Source: Veillonella sp. R32
Lineage (GTDB): Bacteria > Bacillota > Negativicutes > Veillonellales > Veillonellaceae
Reading direction: 5' to 3'
Length of the DNA: 64,000 nt
NCBI RefSeq assembly: GCF_010093125.1
Contig: NZ_NMZQ01000021.1
Span: forward strand, 38,988-102,987
The notes beneath the pieces were generated by a model. It ran no database searches and was not told the DNA's origin. It saw only the letters and a list, made by a program, of their open reading frames with translations. Of the stretch, positions 47,005 to 55,539 are shown piece by piece; positions within the stretch are counted from its first letter, which is position 1, and each line of letters begins with the position of its first letter. Position numbers and translations under genes: made by a program.

Positions 47005-47041
47005 TTCCCCTCTATGATAGGGGAAAATACTATGTTATAAT
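47005..47041 (+). promoter_or_regulatory. Rrf2 gene promoter with overlapping palindrome
   Basis: Extended -10 TGTTATAAT (47033-47041). A perfect inverted repeat TTCCCCT (47005-47011) / AGGGGAA (47019-47025) covers the -35 position, a candidate autoregulatory operator. Confidence 0.5.
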
Positions 47042-47080
47042 GAATTTAGTAATTCCTACTGTGAAAGAGGTATATGAGAG

Positions 47081-47605
47081 ATGAAAATATCAACTAAGGG
47101 TCGTTATGCTTTACGCGTATTAGTTGACCTAGCAGAAAATGGTAAAAAGAAAAATGTTTCAATCCGTGAGATTGCTGAACGTCAGCGTATTTCCGATAAA
47201 TATTTAGAAGGTATTGTGGCACGTTTGAGTGCAGCTGGCTATGTAAAGAGTGTTCGCGGTAAATATGGTGGCTATCGTTTAGCAAAAGAGCCTAAAGAGT
47301 ATACGGTGTATGATATTTTGCGCGCTGCTGAAGATTCCATCGCCTTAGTCGCTTGTTTAGAGGATGAAGTCAATCAATGTCCACGTAGCAAGACCTGTAT
47401 GACGTTGCCTTTGTGGGAACATATGCAAGCTCAATTTAAAGAGTATATGGAAAAGTTGACCTTACAAGATGTACTGGATAAGAAATTTGATGTGCCAGCC
47501 GATGATGAGGAGGTAGCCGATGAAGTGCTGACCGATGAAACGTCGTCTGAAACGAAGAAAGATACATCTACTAAGACAGATACGGTCGCCCATGCATCTG
47601 TATAG
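47081..47605 (+). CDS. Rrf2/IscR-type regulator with possible Fe-S cysteines
   Basis: A 174-aa Rrf2 family regulator. The winged helix starts MKISTKGRYALRVLVDLAE, with VSIREIAERQRISDKYLEGI as recognition region. Three cysteines at 92, 100 and 106 (ACLEDEVNQCPRSKTC) match the position of the 2Fe-2S ligands in IscR-like sensors, with a slightly longer first gap. The acidic Asp/Glu/Thr-rich tail after residue 145 is unusual. No isc or suf genes are nearby. It is monocistronic, with promoter palindrome and terminator. Confidence 0.85.
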   Translation: MKISTKGRYALRVLVDLAENGKKKNVSIREIAERQRISDKYLEGIVARLSAAGYVKSVRGKYGGYRLAKEPKEYTVYDILRAAEDSIALVACLEDEVNQCPRSKTCMTLPLWEHMQAQFKEYMEKLTLQDVLDKKFDVPADDEEVADEVLTDETSSETKKDTSTKTDTVAHASV

Positions 47606-47623
47606 TATAGGAATACTATGAGT

Positions 47624-47659
47624 AAACGCACCTTTGAGGAATACTTAAAGGGCGTTTTT
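47624..47659 (+). terminator. terminator after the Rrf2 gene
   Basis: Stem AAACGC-CCTTT / AAAGG-GCGTTT with an 11-base loop and TTTTT. Confidence 0.8.
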
Positions 47660-47691
47660 CTTTACCTAATTAACATTTCAAGGTCATTCGC

Positions 47692-47720
47692 TTGACAGTG
47701 CTAGTATAGTTGTATAGAAT
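47692..47720 (+). promoter_or_regulatory. promoter of the MarR/OhrR-like gene
   Basis: TTGACA (47692-47697), 17 bases, TAGAAT (47715-47720). Confidence 0.7.
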
Positions 47721-47758
47721 TATATTGTAAGCTAATTAATTGAGATGAGGAGATAACC

Positions 47759-48214
47759 TTGATAGAAAAAAATATAGATGAATTGGCCCTAAAAAATCAA
47801 TTGTGCTTTCCTTTATATGCCTGTGCCAAAGAGATTGTCCGAGCCTATCAACCCTTGTTAGAACCATTGAATTTAACCTATACACAGTATATTGTCATGA
47901 TGGTGCTTTGGGAACATAGTCATTTGAATGTGAAATCCTTAGGAGAGTATTTATACTTAGATTCAGGCACGTTGACACCGTTACTACGTAAAATGGAAGC
48001 CAAGGGCTTTTTAACACGAACCCGTTCTAAAGAGGATGAACGGACGGTTATTATTTCCATTACCGAGGAAGGCCGTGCTTTACAACAACGTGTAGCCCAT
48101 GTGCCACAAGCTATGGCGAAGGTGGTAGATTTAACACAAGACGAGTTTGAAACGATGTATCGCTTGTTGTATAAGATGATTGCCCAACTTACCGGGCGTG
48201 AACAAAAAATATAA
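47759..48214 (+). CDS. MarR family regulator, OhrR-like
   Basis: A 151-aa winged-helix regulator. Cys16 in NQLCFPLYACAKE sits exactly where the peroxide-sensing Cys lies in OhrR (LCFALYA). The reading head is about LYLDSGTLTPLLRKMEAKGFL and the wing TRSKEDERTVIISIT. OhrR proteins repress organic hydroperoxide defence until that Cys is oxidised. No ohr gene is beside it; an MFS pump and MsrAB are, suggesting those as possible targets (inference). A TTG start is used, with GAGGAG 6 bases upstream. Confidence 0.85.
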   Translation: MIEKNIDELALKNQLCFPLYACAKEIVRAYQPLLEPLNLTYTQYIVMMVLWEHSHLNVKSLGEYLYLDSGTLTPLLRKMEAKGFLTRTRSKEDERTVIISITEEGRALQQRVAHVPQAMAKVVDLTQDEFETMYRLLYKMIAQLTGREQKI

Positions 48215-48233
48215 AGTGTATTGTAGCTCCGTA

Positions 48234-48264
48234 AGCTCCTTGGATGTAGTTCAAGGGGCTTTTG
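48234..48264 (+). terminator. probable terminator after the OhrR-like gene
   Basis: Stem AGCTCCTTG / CAAGGGGCT with one G-T pair, then TTTTG. Confidence 0.6.
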
Positions 48265-48300
48265 CGTGCTTTATTAGGAATATAAGAAAGAAGGAATCCT

Positions 48301-49503
48301 ATGACAGAAGTGAATGGCGGTATGCGTAATGTTTGGATTTTAACCGTTTGTATGACAGGCTTATCCATATGCTACACGATGCTTGTTCCTTTTTTACCAG
48401 TGTATTTACTGGAATTAGGGGTGGGGCATGATCGGGTGGCCTTGTGGTCAGGGGTAGTATTTTCTATTACCTTTTTCGTGGCCGGTATTATGGCTCCTAT
48501 TTGGGGACGTATGGCGGATACGAAAGGTAAGAAAATTATGGCTATTCGTGCTGGTATTTTTATCGGTATTGCTTATATATTAACTGGCTTTGTACAGGAT
48601 GCATGGCAGTTGTTAGCCACGCGGGCGCTCATGGGCTTTGCCAATGGGTTTATGCCAGCTGCTATGACCATGGTATCTCTAAGCGTGGCCAAAGAAAAAA
48701 CGGGGACGGCGCTGGGGATTTTTCAGACTGGCCTTATAGTGGGGAACGTTATTGGCCCTTCCTTAGGGGGGCTTATTGAAGCGGCGGTGGGCATGCGGCC
48801 TGTTTTCTTTATTGCTGGTATCGTTTTATTTATAGCCAGCGCTGTAGTATTCTTTTTTGTAAAAGAACCAAAAGTAACTGAGGCAGCCACCGTGACGACT
48901 AGTTCATTCCGTGAGGATTGGCAGTTCGTGAAACAACGTAAAGTATTAACTGACCTATTATGGTTATTCTTTATTATGCAGTCCGCTATTTTGATGTTGC
49001 AACCAATTCTTGCTCTCTATGTAGGACAGTTACAGGGCACTATGGAAGGGGCTGCTTTATTGTCCGGTATGATTTTAAGTATTGGTGGCTTAGCGGGCGC
49101 TGTGACCACTAACTTATGGGCTGCTTTTGGGCAACGAAAGGGTTATTTTAAAGCAGTTTGTTATGCTCTTTGTGGTACTGGTTTATTCTTGTTCTTGCAA
49201 AGTATGCCACTGGGGATTACCTGGTTTGGCAGTTTACAAATTTTAGTAGGCTGTTTTATTGTTGGTGTAAATCCCTTGTTGAGTGCGGCTGTAGCGCATT
49301 ATACAGAACCTGCTTTTCGAGGCCGTGTTTTTGGTATGACGACGACGGCTAATCAATTTGGTTCGATGGTAGGTCCTTTATTTGCTAGTGGTGTTACCAC
49401 TTTGTTGGGGATTCAATATGTATTTCTAGTAACCGGTGCGTTGTTGATGTTTGTAGCGTATCAGGTGTATCATCGTCGGGTAAAATCGGCGGATGCATTT
49501 TAG
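48301..49503 (+). CDS. MFS multidrug efflux-type transporter
   Basis: A 400-aa major facilitator with 12 predicted membrane segments. The loop 2-3 motif A is WGRMADTKGKK (family form GxLaDrxGrR). Motif C of antiporters is seen in TGLIVGNVIGPSLGG. It belongs to the TetA/NorA-like drug:proton antiporter branch. Its substrate cannot be read. It lies downstream of an OhrR-like regulator and upstream of msrAB, all in the same direction. Confidence 0.87.
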   Translation: MTEVNGGMRNVWILTVCMTGLSICYTMLVPFLPVYLLELGVGHDRVALWSGVVFSITFFVAGIMAPIWGRMADTKGKKIMAIRAGIFIGIAYILTGFVQDAWQLLATRALMGFANGFMPAAMTMVSLSVAKEKTGTALGIFQTGLIVGNVIGPSLGGLIEAAVGMRPVFFIAGIVLFIASAVVFFFVKEPKVTEAATVTTSSFREDWQFVKQRKVLTDLLWLFFIMQSAILMLQPILALYVGQLQGTMEGAALLSGMILSIGGLAGAVTTNLWAAFGQRKGYFKAVCYALCGTGLFLFLQSMPLGITWFGSLQILVGCFIVGVNPLLSAAVAHYTEPAFRGRVFGMTTTANQFGSMVGPLFASGVTTLLGIQYVFLVTGALLMFVAYQVYHRRVKSADAF

Positions 49504-49540
49504 ATTAAGTTGAATATTAGGATTAGCAAACGTTTTTATA

Positions 49541-49600
49541 TTATGTATGATTCTGATTTGTATTGCGTGTGATTCTGATTTATATTACATGTGATTCTGG
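49541..49600. repeat. 22-bp tandem repeat (about 3 copies) upstream of msrAB
   Basis: Units of 22 bases of the TGTGATTCTGATTTATATTA type, with GATTCTG beginning at 49549, 49571 and 49593. They are non-coding. Confidence 0.65.
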
Positions 49601-49730
49601 CTTTTATCCTAGGCTTATAGTATGATATACTATATTCATATCTATCTATGTAAAAGATGTTTATGGTATATTCGCATAGTAGTGCATTATATTGAGATGA
49701 GAGAGATTTATAGGAAAGTGAGGGTTTATT

Positions 49731-50720
49731 ATGAATGTACAAACTGTATATGGTGATAAACGAACTATTTATGTAGCTGGTGGCTGTTTTTGGGGCGTAG
49801 AAGGCTATTTTAAGCGGGTAAAAGGCATTGTAGCGACGGAAGTAGGCTATGCTAATGGTAAGACGGAAGCACCTACTTATGAGCAAGTATGCAAAGAAAA
49901 TACGGGCCATGCAGAAACCGTTAAATTAGATTACGATCGTCATATTATTTCGTTAGAAGAAATCTTGCTTCACTTATTGCGAATTGTAGATCCTTATTCC
50001 GTTAATAAGCAAGGTGGCGATGTGGGGGTACAATACCGCACAGGCATTTACTATACGGATGAAGCGGATAAAGCTAAGGTAGAGCGTCTATTTAAGTATG
50101 TAGATCCAGAAGGTAAATTTGCTATTGAAGTGAAACCGTTGGAACAATTCTTTGATGCCGAAACCTATCATCAAGATTATTTAGATAAAAATCCAGATGG
50201 CTACTGCCATGTGTCATTGCATAAAGCGGAGGAGCCACTTGTAGGCTTGCCTGCGTATGTAAAAGAAGATGCGGCGGCGTTAAAGGCTCGAATTGGTGAA
50301 GAAGCGTATGCTATTACGCAAGAAAGTGATACAGAAGCACCATTTACTGGTGAATATGATGACCATTTTGAACGGGGCATTTATGTAGATATTGTGAGTG
50401 GGGAACCGCTATTTATGTCAGCTCATAAATATAACTCCGGTTGTGGTTGGCCTGCGTTTTCACGCCCCATTGTAGCCAATGCAGTGGATTATAAAGAGGA
50501 TGATTCTATTATAGGCCGTCCTCGTGTGGAAGTGCGCAGTGCTCATGGTGATTCCCATTTAGGTCATGTTTTTACCGATGGTAAAGCCGAATTAGGTGGC
50601 TTACGGTATTGCATCAATAGTAAATCCTTGCGCTTCATTAAAGCGGACGATATGGTAGTGGAAGGGTATGGTGCGTGGTTACCAATTTTGGAAGCGGAAG
50701 AAGTAGAACAGAATAAATAA
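49731..50720 (+). CDS. msrAB: peptide methionine sulfoxide reductase MsrA/MsrB fusion
   Basis: A 329-aa two-domain repair enzyme. The N-terminal MsrA domain has the GCFWG active site (Cys19), reducing S-methionine sulfoxide. The C-terminal MsrB domain (about 185-315) has SGCGWPAF and the catalytic RYCINS (Cys294), reducing the R form. The MsrB CxxC zinc pairs are absent, as in many fused forms. There is no signal peptide, so it is cytosolic. A GTGAGGG-type site precedes the ATG; a terminator follows. Confidence 0.95.
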   Translation: MNVQTVYGDKRTIYVAGGCFWGVEGYFKRVKGIVATEVGYANGKTEAPTYEQVCKENTGHAETVKLDYDRHIISLEEILLHLLRIVDPYSVNKQGGDVGVQYRTGIYYTDEADKAKVERLFKYVDPEGKFAIEVKPLEQFFDAETYHQDYLDKNPDGYCHVSLHKAEEPLVGLPAYVKEDAAALKARIGEEAYAITQESDTEAPFTGEYDDHFERGIYVDIVSGEPLFMSAHKYNSGCGWPAFSRPIVANAVDYKEDDSIIGRPRVEVRSAHGDSHLGHVFTDGKAELGGLRYCINSKSLRFIKADDMVVEGYGAWLPILEAEEVEQNK

Positions 50721-50736
50721 AGAACTTGTGATTACA

Positions 50737-50788
50737 AAGAACTGTACCTAAGAGACTGGATAAAGTCTTAGGGTTACAGTTCTTTTTG
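50737..50788 (+). terminator. terminator after msrAB
   Basis: Outer stem AAGAACTGTA / TACAGTTCTT with inner GACT / AGTC, then TTTTT. Confidence 0.85.
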
Positions 50789-51066
50789 TTTATTAATAAG
50801 CAATCAAAATTACTATAATTATGATAATTTACCGTGAATACTTTTACAATGAATACAAAATACTTGTACACTCTATATTGAAAATTATCTATTTAAGGAG
50901 TATACTTAGTATATAGAAAAAAATAGATATTATAGAAATGATATGTATGGCTTTCTAATTAGTGTGACATATTGATTAGCATATCGTAAGTATGATAATG
51001 GATAATTACAATGCCCATCGCAAGATGCTGATAGTAGCACTTGCTCAATTACAAGGAGGAATGAAT

Positions 51067-52557
51067 ATGTCTTTAAATTTAAAAGAACAATACGGTTTAT
51101 TTATTAATAATAAATGGGTGCCAGCTAGTGATGGTGGCACATATGAAGTACATAGCCCAGCGAATGGCCAGCTATTGGCTAAAGCCGCTGAAGCTACCAA
51201 AGAAGATGTGGATGCAGCGGTAGTGGCCGCAACGAAAGCGTTTGAAACTTGGAAAAAAACAAGCCCTCAGGAACGTTCTGAATATTTACTTAAAATTGCG
51301 GATGCTTTAGAAGCGCAGGCTGAACATTTTGCAATGGTTGAATCCTATGACAATGGTAAGCCAATTCGTGAAACCCGTGCTGTTGATGTACCTTTTGCTA
51401 TTGACCACTTCCGCTATTTCGCTGGTGCTATTCGTGCTGAAGAAGGGTCTGCGACTATGCTGGATGAAAACACCTTATCGCTCATTTTAAATGAACCAAT
51501 TGGCGTAGTAGGTCAGGTTATTCCTTGGAACTTCCCATTCTTGATGGCGGCTTGGAAGATTGCGCCTGCCTTAGCGGCTGGTTGTACCATTGTTATTAAA
51601 CCATCCAATCACACCTCGCTTAGCTTGTTAGAATTTGCTAATATTTTTCAACAGATTTTACCACCAGGGGTTGTGAATATTATTACTGGTAAAGGTTCTC
51701 GTTCTGGTCAATACATTCTTGATCATCCTGGGTTCAACAAATTAGCCTTTACTGGCTCTACTGAAGTAGGCCTTAATGTATATAAAGCGGCGTCGGAACG
51801 TTTGATTCCAGCAACGCTTGAATTAGGTGGTAAGTCAGCGAATATCTTCTTTGAAGATGCTAAATGGGATATGGCCTTAGATGGGGCTATGCTTGGTATT
51901 TTATTCAACCAAGGGCAAGTATGTTGTGCTGGTTCCCGTATCTTCGTACAGGATACGATTTATGATAAATTTGTAGCTGATTTAGCTAAATTATTTGATA
52001 AAGTTAAAGTGGGGATGCCTTGGGACGATACCACGGAATTAGGCGCTCAGATTTATGAAGCTCAGACTGAAAAGATTCTTGAATATGTAGAAATTGCTAA
52101 ACAAGAAGGGGCTCGTATTGCCGCTGGTGGTGTACGCGTAACCGACGGCGAATTTGGTAAAGGGTGCTTCGTTCGTCCAACATTAATCGTAGATGCTACG
52201 AATGATATGCGTGTAGCTCGTGAAGAAATTTTCGGACCAGTAGCCGTAGTTATTAAATTCCATAGCGAAGACGAAGTTATTAAAATGGCTAACGATAGCA
52301 TTTATGGCCTTGGTGGTGGTGTATGGACTCGCGATATTAATCGTGCAGTTCGTGTAGCGCGCGCTATTGAAACCGGTCGTATGTGGGTTAACTGCTACAA
52401 TAGCATTCCAGCAGGCGCTCCATTTGGTGGCTATAAACAGTCTGGTATTGGCCGTGAAACCCATAAAGTTATCCTAGACCATTACAGCCAGAAGAAGAGC
52501 ATTTTAGTTAATATTGGTGAAATCCCATCTGGTCTATATAATTTAGATGTAAAATAA
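51067..52557 (+). CDS. NAD(P)+-dependent aldehyde dehydrogenase (acetaldehyde dehydrogenase II-like)
   Basis: A 496-aa aldehyde dehydrogenase superfamily enzyme oxidising an aldehyde to the acid. The catalytic Cys is in FNQGQVCCAGSR, the general base Glu in LELGGKSANI, and cofactor-binding segments are PWNFPF and GSTEVG. The C-terminal HKVILDHYSQKKSILVNI is like the AldB/ExaC (acetaldehyde) group. I choose ATG 51067, 6 bases after AAGGAGGA (51053-51060); an ATG at 51061 abuts that site, and the longer frame from 50992 has no binding site. Confidence 0.88.
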   Translation: MSLNLKEQYGLFINNKWVPASDGGTYEVHSPANGQLLAKAAEATKEDVDAAVVAATKAFETWKKTSPQERSEYLLKIADALEAQAEHFAMVESYDNGKPIRETRAVDVPFAIDHFRYFAGAIRAEEGSATMLDENTLSLILNEPIGVVGQVIPWNFPFLMAAWKIAPALAAGCTIVIKPSNHTSLSLLEFANIFQQILPPGVVNIITGKGSRSGQYILDHPGFNKLAFTGSTEVGLNVYKAASERLIPATLELGGKSANIFFEDAKWDMALDGAMLGILFNQGQVCCAGSRIFVQDTIYDKFVADLAKLFDKVKVGMPWDDTTELGAQIYEAQTEKILEYVEIAKQEGARIAAGGVRVTDGEFGKGCFVRPTLIVDATNDMRVAREEIFGPVAVVIKFHSEDEVIKMANDSIYGLGGGVWTRDINRAVRVARAIETGRMWVNCYNSIPAGAPFGGYKQSGIGRETHKVILDHYSQKKSILVNIGEIPSGLYNLDVK

Positions 52558-52600
52558 TTTATAGATTTGATAACTAGATAAGTCAATAACTAGATAAGTC

Positions 52601-52670
52601 GACAATTAGACAATTAAGCAATTGAACAATTAGACAATTAGACAATTAGATAATTAGATAATTAGACAGT
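52601..52670. repeat. short tandem repeat (GACAATTA units)
   Basis: About seven imperfect units of 8-10 bases (GACAATTA, AGCAATTG, GATAATTA) between the aldehyde dehydrogenase gene and its terminator. They are non-coding and AT-rich. Confidence 0.65.
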
Positions 52671-52686
52671 ACGTCTTTATATTAAC

Positions 52687-52734
52687 AAAGGACCGGACTG
52701 AGGTACATAAGGTGCAGCTCAGTTCGGTCCTTTT
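52687..52734 (+). terminator. terminator after the aldehyde dehydrogenase gene
   Basis: A strong 16-bp stem AAAGGACCGGACTGAG / CTCAGTTCGGTCCTTT with one mismatch and a 15-base loop, then TTTT. Confidence 0.9.
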
Positions 52735-52801
52735 GGTTTTGCGAGTTAGGTTTTTGTTAGCTATAGTTTTAGTTAGGGCGAGTTAGGCGTTAGCTGTGAT
52801 T

Positions 52802-53461
52802 TTAAACGCCTTTGGCATCAGGATCCCATATAAATTTATGAATTTGTAATTGTAAACGTACCTGTTGTAAGTGATTGGTGAGGAGATAGTCTACAATTTC
52901 CTTAGGGTCAATTTTACCAAATACAGGGGAGACAAAGATATGTCCTTTCGGCTGTTTTGTCGTAATGATTTCTTTCATCTTTTGTAAATCACTATAGGAG
53001 CTGACTACAAATTTGAGTACATCTTTGTCTGTTAAAGCTTCGCAAAGTTTTGGTTGCATATGCTCTTCAGCGGCTGAATCAGGACATTTGTAATCAAAGG
53101 TGTAGAAGACATTGTCACGTTGAAAAGGGGGCAAAATACTCCCATTAGTTTCAATGTTAAATTCATAAGGCCCATAGGGGGTAGGGCGGGCACTTAGTAT
53201 ATCAATGAGTGTTTCTACGTCTTTGGCTTGTAAAAGCGGTTCGCCACCAGTAATGGTGATATAGCGATTGCCTAAGGCTTCTAAGGCATCGGCCATTTCT
53301 GCTACGGTATGCGTTTCAAAAACGGCATCCTCACCATAGCTGTAGAGGGTATCGCAATAGACACAGCGCAAATTGCAGTCGTAAAGCCGTAAAAAGGAGC
53401 AAGGGAATCCTTGGCGGGTTCCTTCCCCCTCGATAGAGCTAAAAAGCTCAATCACGTTCAT
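52802..53461 (-). CDS. queE: 7-carboxy-7-deazaguanine synthase
   Basis: A 219-aa radical SAM enzyme of the queuosine (preQ0) pathway, converting carboxytetrahydropterin to CDG. The 4Fe-4S cluster motif is DCNLRCVYCDT (C-x3-C-x2-C, about residues 29-37). A GGEPLL SAM-binding motif follows. The N terminus FSSIEGEGTRQGFPCSFLR is typical. It overlaps queD by 14 bases. The rest of the preQ0 pathway (queC, folE, queF) is not in the window. Confidence 0.93.
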   Translation of the reverse strand: MNVIELFSSIEGEGTRQGFPCSFLRLYDCNLRCVYCDTLYSYGEDAVFETHTVAEMADALEALGNRYITITGGEPLLQAKDVETLIDILSARPTPYGPYEFNIETNGSILPPFQRDNVFYTFDYKCPDSAAEEHMQPKLCEALTDKDVLKFVVSSYSDLQKMKEIITTKQPKGHIFVSPVFGKIDPKEIVDYLLTNHLQQVRLQLQIHKFIWDPDAKGV

Positions 53462-53786
53462 AAATAGCCACGTTCCCTTCTGATTCTTGAACGACTACTT
53501 TGAAACATTTTTCGCCTAATTCGTCGGCAATCCACTTGGCCATATTTTCAGCAGTAGGATTAATATCGCCCATAATATCATTTACATGTTTATGATCGAG
53601 GCGACCGTGAATGGCTTCTTTAATGTGACCAAAGTCAATAACCATACCATTTTCATCTAGCTCAGCACTGCGAGCATAGATATGAACAATCCAGTTATGG
53701 CCGTGTAAGTTTTGACATTTGCTTTTGTAGGTTAATTTTAATTGGTGCGACGCACTAATTTCTAATTTTTTTACAACAGTAAACAT
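53448..53786 (-). CDS. queD: 6-carboxy-5,6,7,8-tetrahydropterin synthase
   Basis: A 112-aa tunnelling-fold enzyme making carboxytetrahydropterin from dihydroneopterin triphosphate. Zinc ligands are the His in SASHQL and the pair in LHGHNW; the catalytic Cys precedes that (KCQNLHGH); RLDHKHVND carries the second catalytic His. It lies 20 bases after dapL stop and overlaps queE, so all three may be one operon, with AGAGAGGA as binding site. Confidence 0.93.
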   Translation of the reverse strand: MFTVVKKLEISASHQLKLTYKSKCQNLHGHNWIVHIYARSAELDENGMVIDFGHIKEAIHGRLDHKHVNDIMGDINPTAENMAKWIADELGEKCFKVVVQESEGNVAIYERD

Positions 53787-53805
53787 GAAATCCTCTCTTT
53801 AATAC

Positions 53806-55035
53806 TTATATTTTTAAAGTTTTAATACGTTCAATGGCGCGTAAGGTATTTTCACGACTACCAAAGGAAGTAAGACGTAAATACCCTTCCCCACAAGGAC
53901 CAAAGCCAGCACCTGGGGTGCTAACAATGTGTACTTTTTCTAAGAGCAAGTCGAAAAATTCCCAGCTCGTCATGCCGGTTGGTACTTTGAGCCAAATGTA
54001 AGGTGCATCGACGCCCCCAAATACTGTCAAACCAATGGCTTCAAGACCTTCACGAATGATGCGTGCATTTTCTTTATAGTAGGCAATGGCTTCACGTGTT
54101 TGCTGATAACCTGCTTTGGAATAGACAGCTTCAGCAGCGCGTTGAATGATGTAAGGTACACCATTGAATTTCGTGCATTGACGACGATTCCAAAGTGGAT
54201 TTAAGGCTTGTTTTTCGCCAGTTGTGGTGTTAATAAGTAAATTTTTAGGTACTACAGTATAGGCACAGCGCGTACCAGTAAAGCCGGCAGTTTTAGAGAA
54301 AGAACGAAATTCGATAGCGACTTCGCGAGCCCCTTCGATTTCGTAGATACTATGTACTGTATCTTCACTGCTAATAAAGGCTTCATAGGCAGAGTCAAAC
54401 ATGAGTACTGTATCATTAGCCTTACACCAATCTACCCATTCTTTAAGACGTTTACGGCTTAAAACGGTGCCAGTTGGGTTATTAGGGCAGCAAAGATAGA
54501 CGATGTCTACACGTTTTTCAGGAAACGCAGGGGAGAAATTATTTTCTGCATTCGTTGGCAAGTAGACAATGTTTTCAAATTTACCGTCTACAAAGTGACC
54601 AGAACGGCCACCCATTACATTACTATCTAAATATACTGGATATACAGGGTCGGTAATGGCTACAGTATTATGGGCGCTGAAAAGCTCTTGAATGTTGCCT
54701 ACGTCAGATTTAGCCCCGTCAGAGATGAATACTTCGTCAATGGAAAGATCAATACCTAGGGGTTTGTAATCGTGGTCGACTACTGCTTGACGTAAAAACT
54801 CATAGCCTTGTTCGGGACCGTAACCACGGAAGGTATCGGCGTGGCCCATTTCGTCCACCGCTTTGTGCATGGCTTCAATAACAGCCGGTGCTAATGGTTG
54901 GGTCACATCACCAATGCCAAGGCGAATAATATCGGCATCAGGATGTTTTGCCTGAAATTCAGCTACTTTGCGGGCAATATTAGCGAATAAATAGGAACTT
55001 TGTAGATTGGCATAATTTTCATTAACTAAAGCCAT
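53806..55035 (-). CDS. dapL: LL-diaminopimelate aminotransferase
   Basis: A 409-aa PLP-dependent class I/II aminotransferase of the DapL branch. It converts tetrahydrodipicolinate directly to LL-diaminopimelate for lysine and murein synthesis. The N terminus [27 protein letters not shown] is the DapL type (first residues quoted by position 1-20 only are diagnostic). The core has GDVTQPL, the PLP pocket DGAKSD, NPTGTVL, and the Schiff-base Lys in [13 protein letters not shown]. An AGGAGG site precedes the ATG. Confidence 0.93.
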   Translation of the reverse strand: MALVNENYANLQSSYLFANIARKVAEFQAKHPDADIIRLGIGDVTQPLAPAVIEAMHKAVDEMGHADTFRGYGPEQGYEFLRQAVVDHDYKPLGIDLSIDEVFISDGAKSDVGNIQELFSAHNTVAITDPVYPVYLDSNVMGGRSGHFVDGKFENIVYLPTNAENNFSPAFPEKRVDIVYLCCPNNPTGTVLSRKRLKEWVDWCKANDTVLMFDSAYEAFISSEDTVHSIYEIEGAREVAIEFRSFSKTAGFTGTRCAYTVVPKNLLINTTTGEKQALNPLWNRRQCTKFNGVPYIIQRAAEAVYSKAGYQQTREAIAYYKENARIIREGLEAIGLTVFGGVDAPYIWLKVPTGMTSWEFFDLLLEKVHIVSTPGAGFGPCGEGYLRLTSFGSRENTLRAIERIKTLKI

Positions 55036-55161
55036 AAGGGAACCTCCTTAACATACTAGAAACATATATAAATACTATATTACAGAGGTTTTACGTACTA
55101 CATTAGTAAGTGGGTTAGTGAATAGAAAACTATATAATATAGAATAAATTAAATTTATTGT

Positions 55162-55212
55162 TTTATTTTACTATATTTAAGACCTAAATGGCAATAAATA
55201 TAGTAAAATAAA
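55162..55212. repeat. perfect 18-bp inverted repeat
   Basis: TTTATTTTACTATATTTA (55162-55179) and its exact reverse complement (55195-55212), with 15 bases between. It is entirely A/T except one base pair type, lies between the small RNA terminator and dapL, and may be an operator or cruciform. Confidence 0.75.
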
Positions 55213-55213
55213 G

Positions 55214-55247
55214 AAAAACAGGAATCCGGGGAGGGATTCCTGTTTTT
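55214..55247. terminator. bidirectional terminator at the 3' end of a minus-strand RNA
   Basis: A perfect 10-bp stem ACAGGAATCC / GGATTCCTGT with a 6-base loop; AAAAA on one side and TTTTT on the other. Confidence 0.85.
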
Positions 55248-55389
55248 CTTGTAAGGGGAGTGTTAGTGTTAATCAAATGAAATATTGATTACCTACATCG
55301 GCCGAACAGGGAGGGTTCAGTATCGATATAGTTCCCTGTAATCAATGATAGAGGGAATCTGAATGGGGTATCAGAATTACCATTCATTT
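55214..55389 (-). ncRNA. structured RNA, unassigned (small RNA or dapL leader)
   Basis: About 175 bases. A closing 10-bp stem ATCAAATGAA (55272-55281) / TTCATTTGAT (55383-55392) encloses a long arm ATTGATTAC (55284-55292) / GTAATCAAT (55338-55346), extended by CAGGGA / TCCCTG, and a second hairpin TCTGA / TCAGA (55358-55375). A consensus-like promoter precedes it on the minus strand and a terminator ends it. Either a free small RNA, or an attenuated leader of dapL, whose start is 180 bases beyond the terminator. It does not fit the lysine riboswitch consensus. Confidence 0.5.
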
Positions 55390-55395
55390 GATGAT

Positions 55396-55424
55396 ATTAT
55401 AATAAGCTATCAATATGAAAGCAA
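55396..55424 (-). promoter_or_regulatory. promoter of the minus-strand RNA
   Basis: On the minus strand: TTGCTT (55424-55419), 17 bases, TATAAT (55401-55396). Confidence 0.65.
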
Positions 55425-55539
55425 AATGAACGTTTTGAGAATTTATCGACTTTTTTTGTGAAAATTTTATATTTAAGTTAGTCGACTTGATTTCATGTAA
55501 ACCTATGTATTTATAGGTGTTTACGTTTATCCTAGAAAG

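Larger units (their letters stand above)
55036..55539. other. 504-base non-coding region upstream of dapL
   Basis: Contains, from left to right: the dapL promoter region, a perfect 18-bp inverted repeat (55162-55212), a bidirectional terminator (55214-55247), a structured RNA on the minus strand (to 55389) and its promoter (55396-55424). No reading frame is credible. Confidence 0.6.

Noticed and set aside
47759..48214. ohr gene expected next to the OhrR-like regulator
   Set aside because: None of the neighbouring products has the Ohr/OsmC pattern.
55214..55389. Lysine riboswitch upstream of dapL
   Set aside because: Position is attractive, but the conserved lysine-box junction motifs are not found and the arm layout differs.
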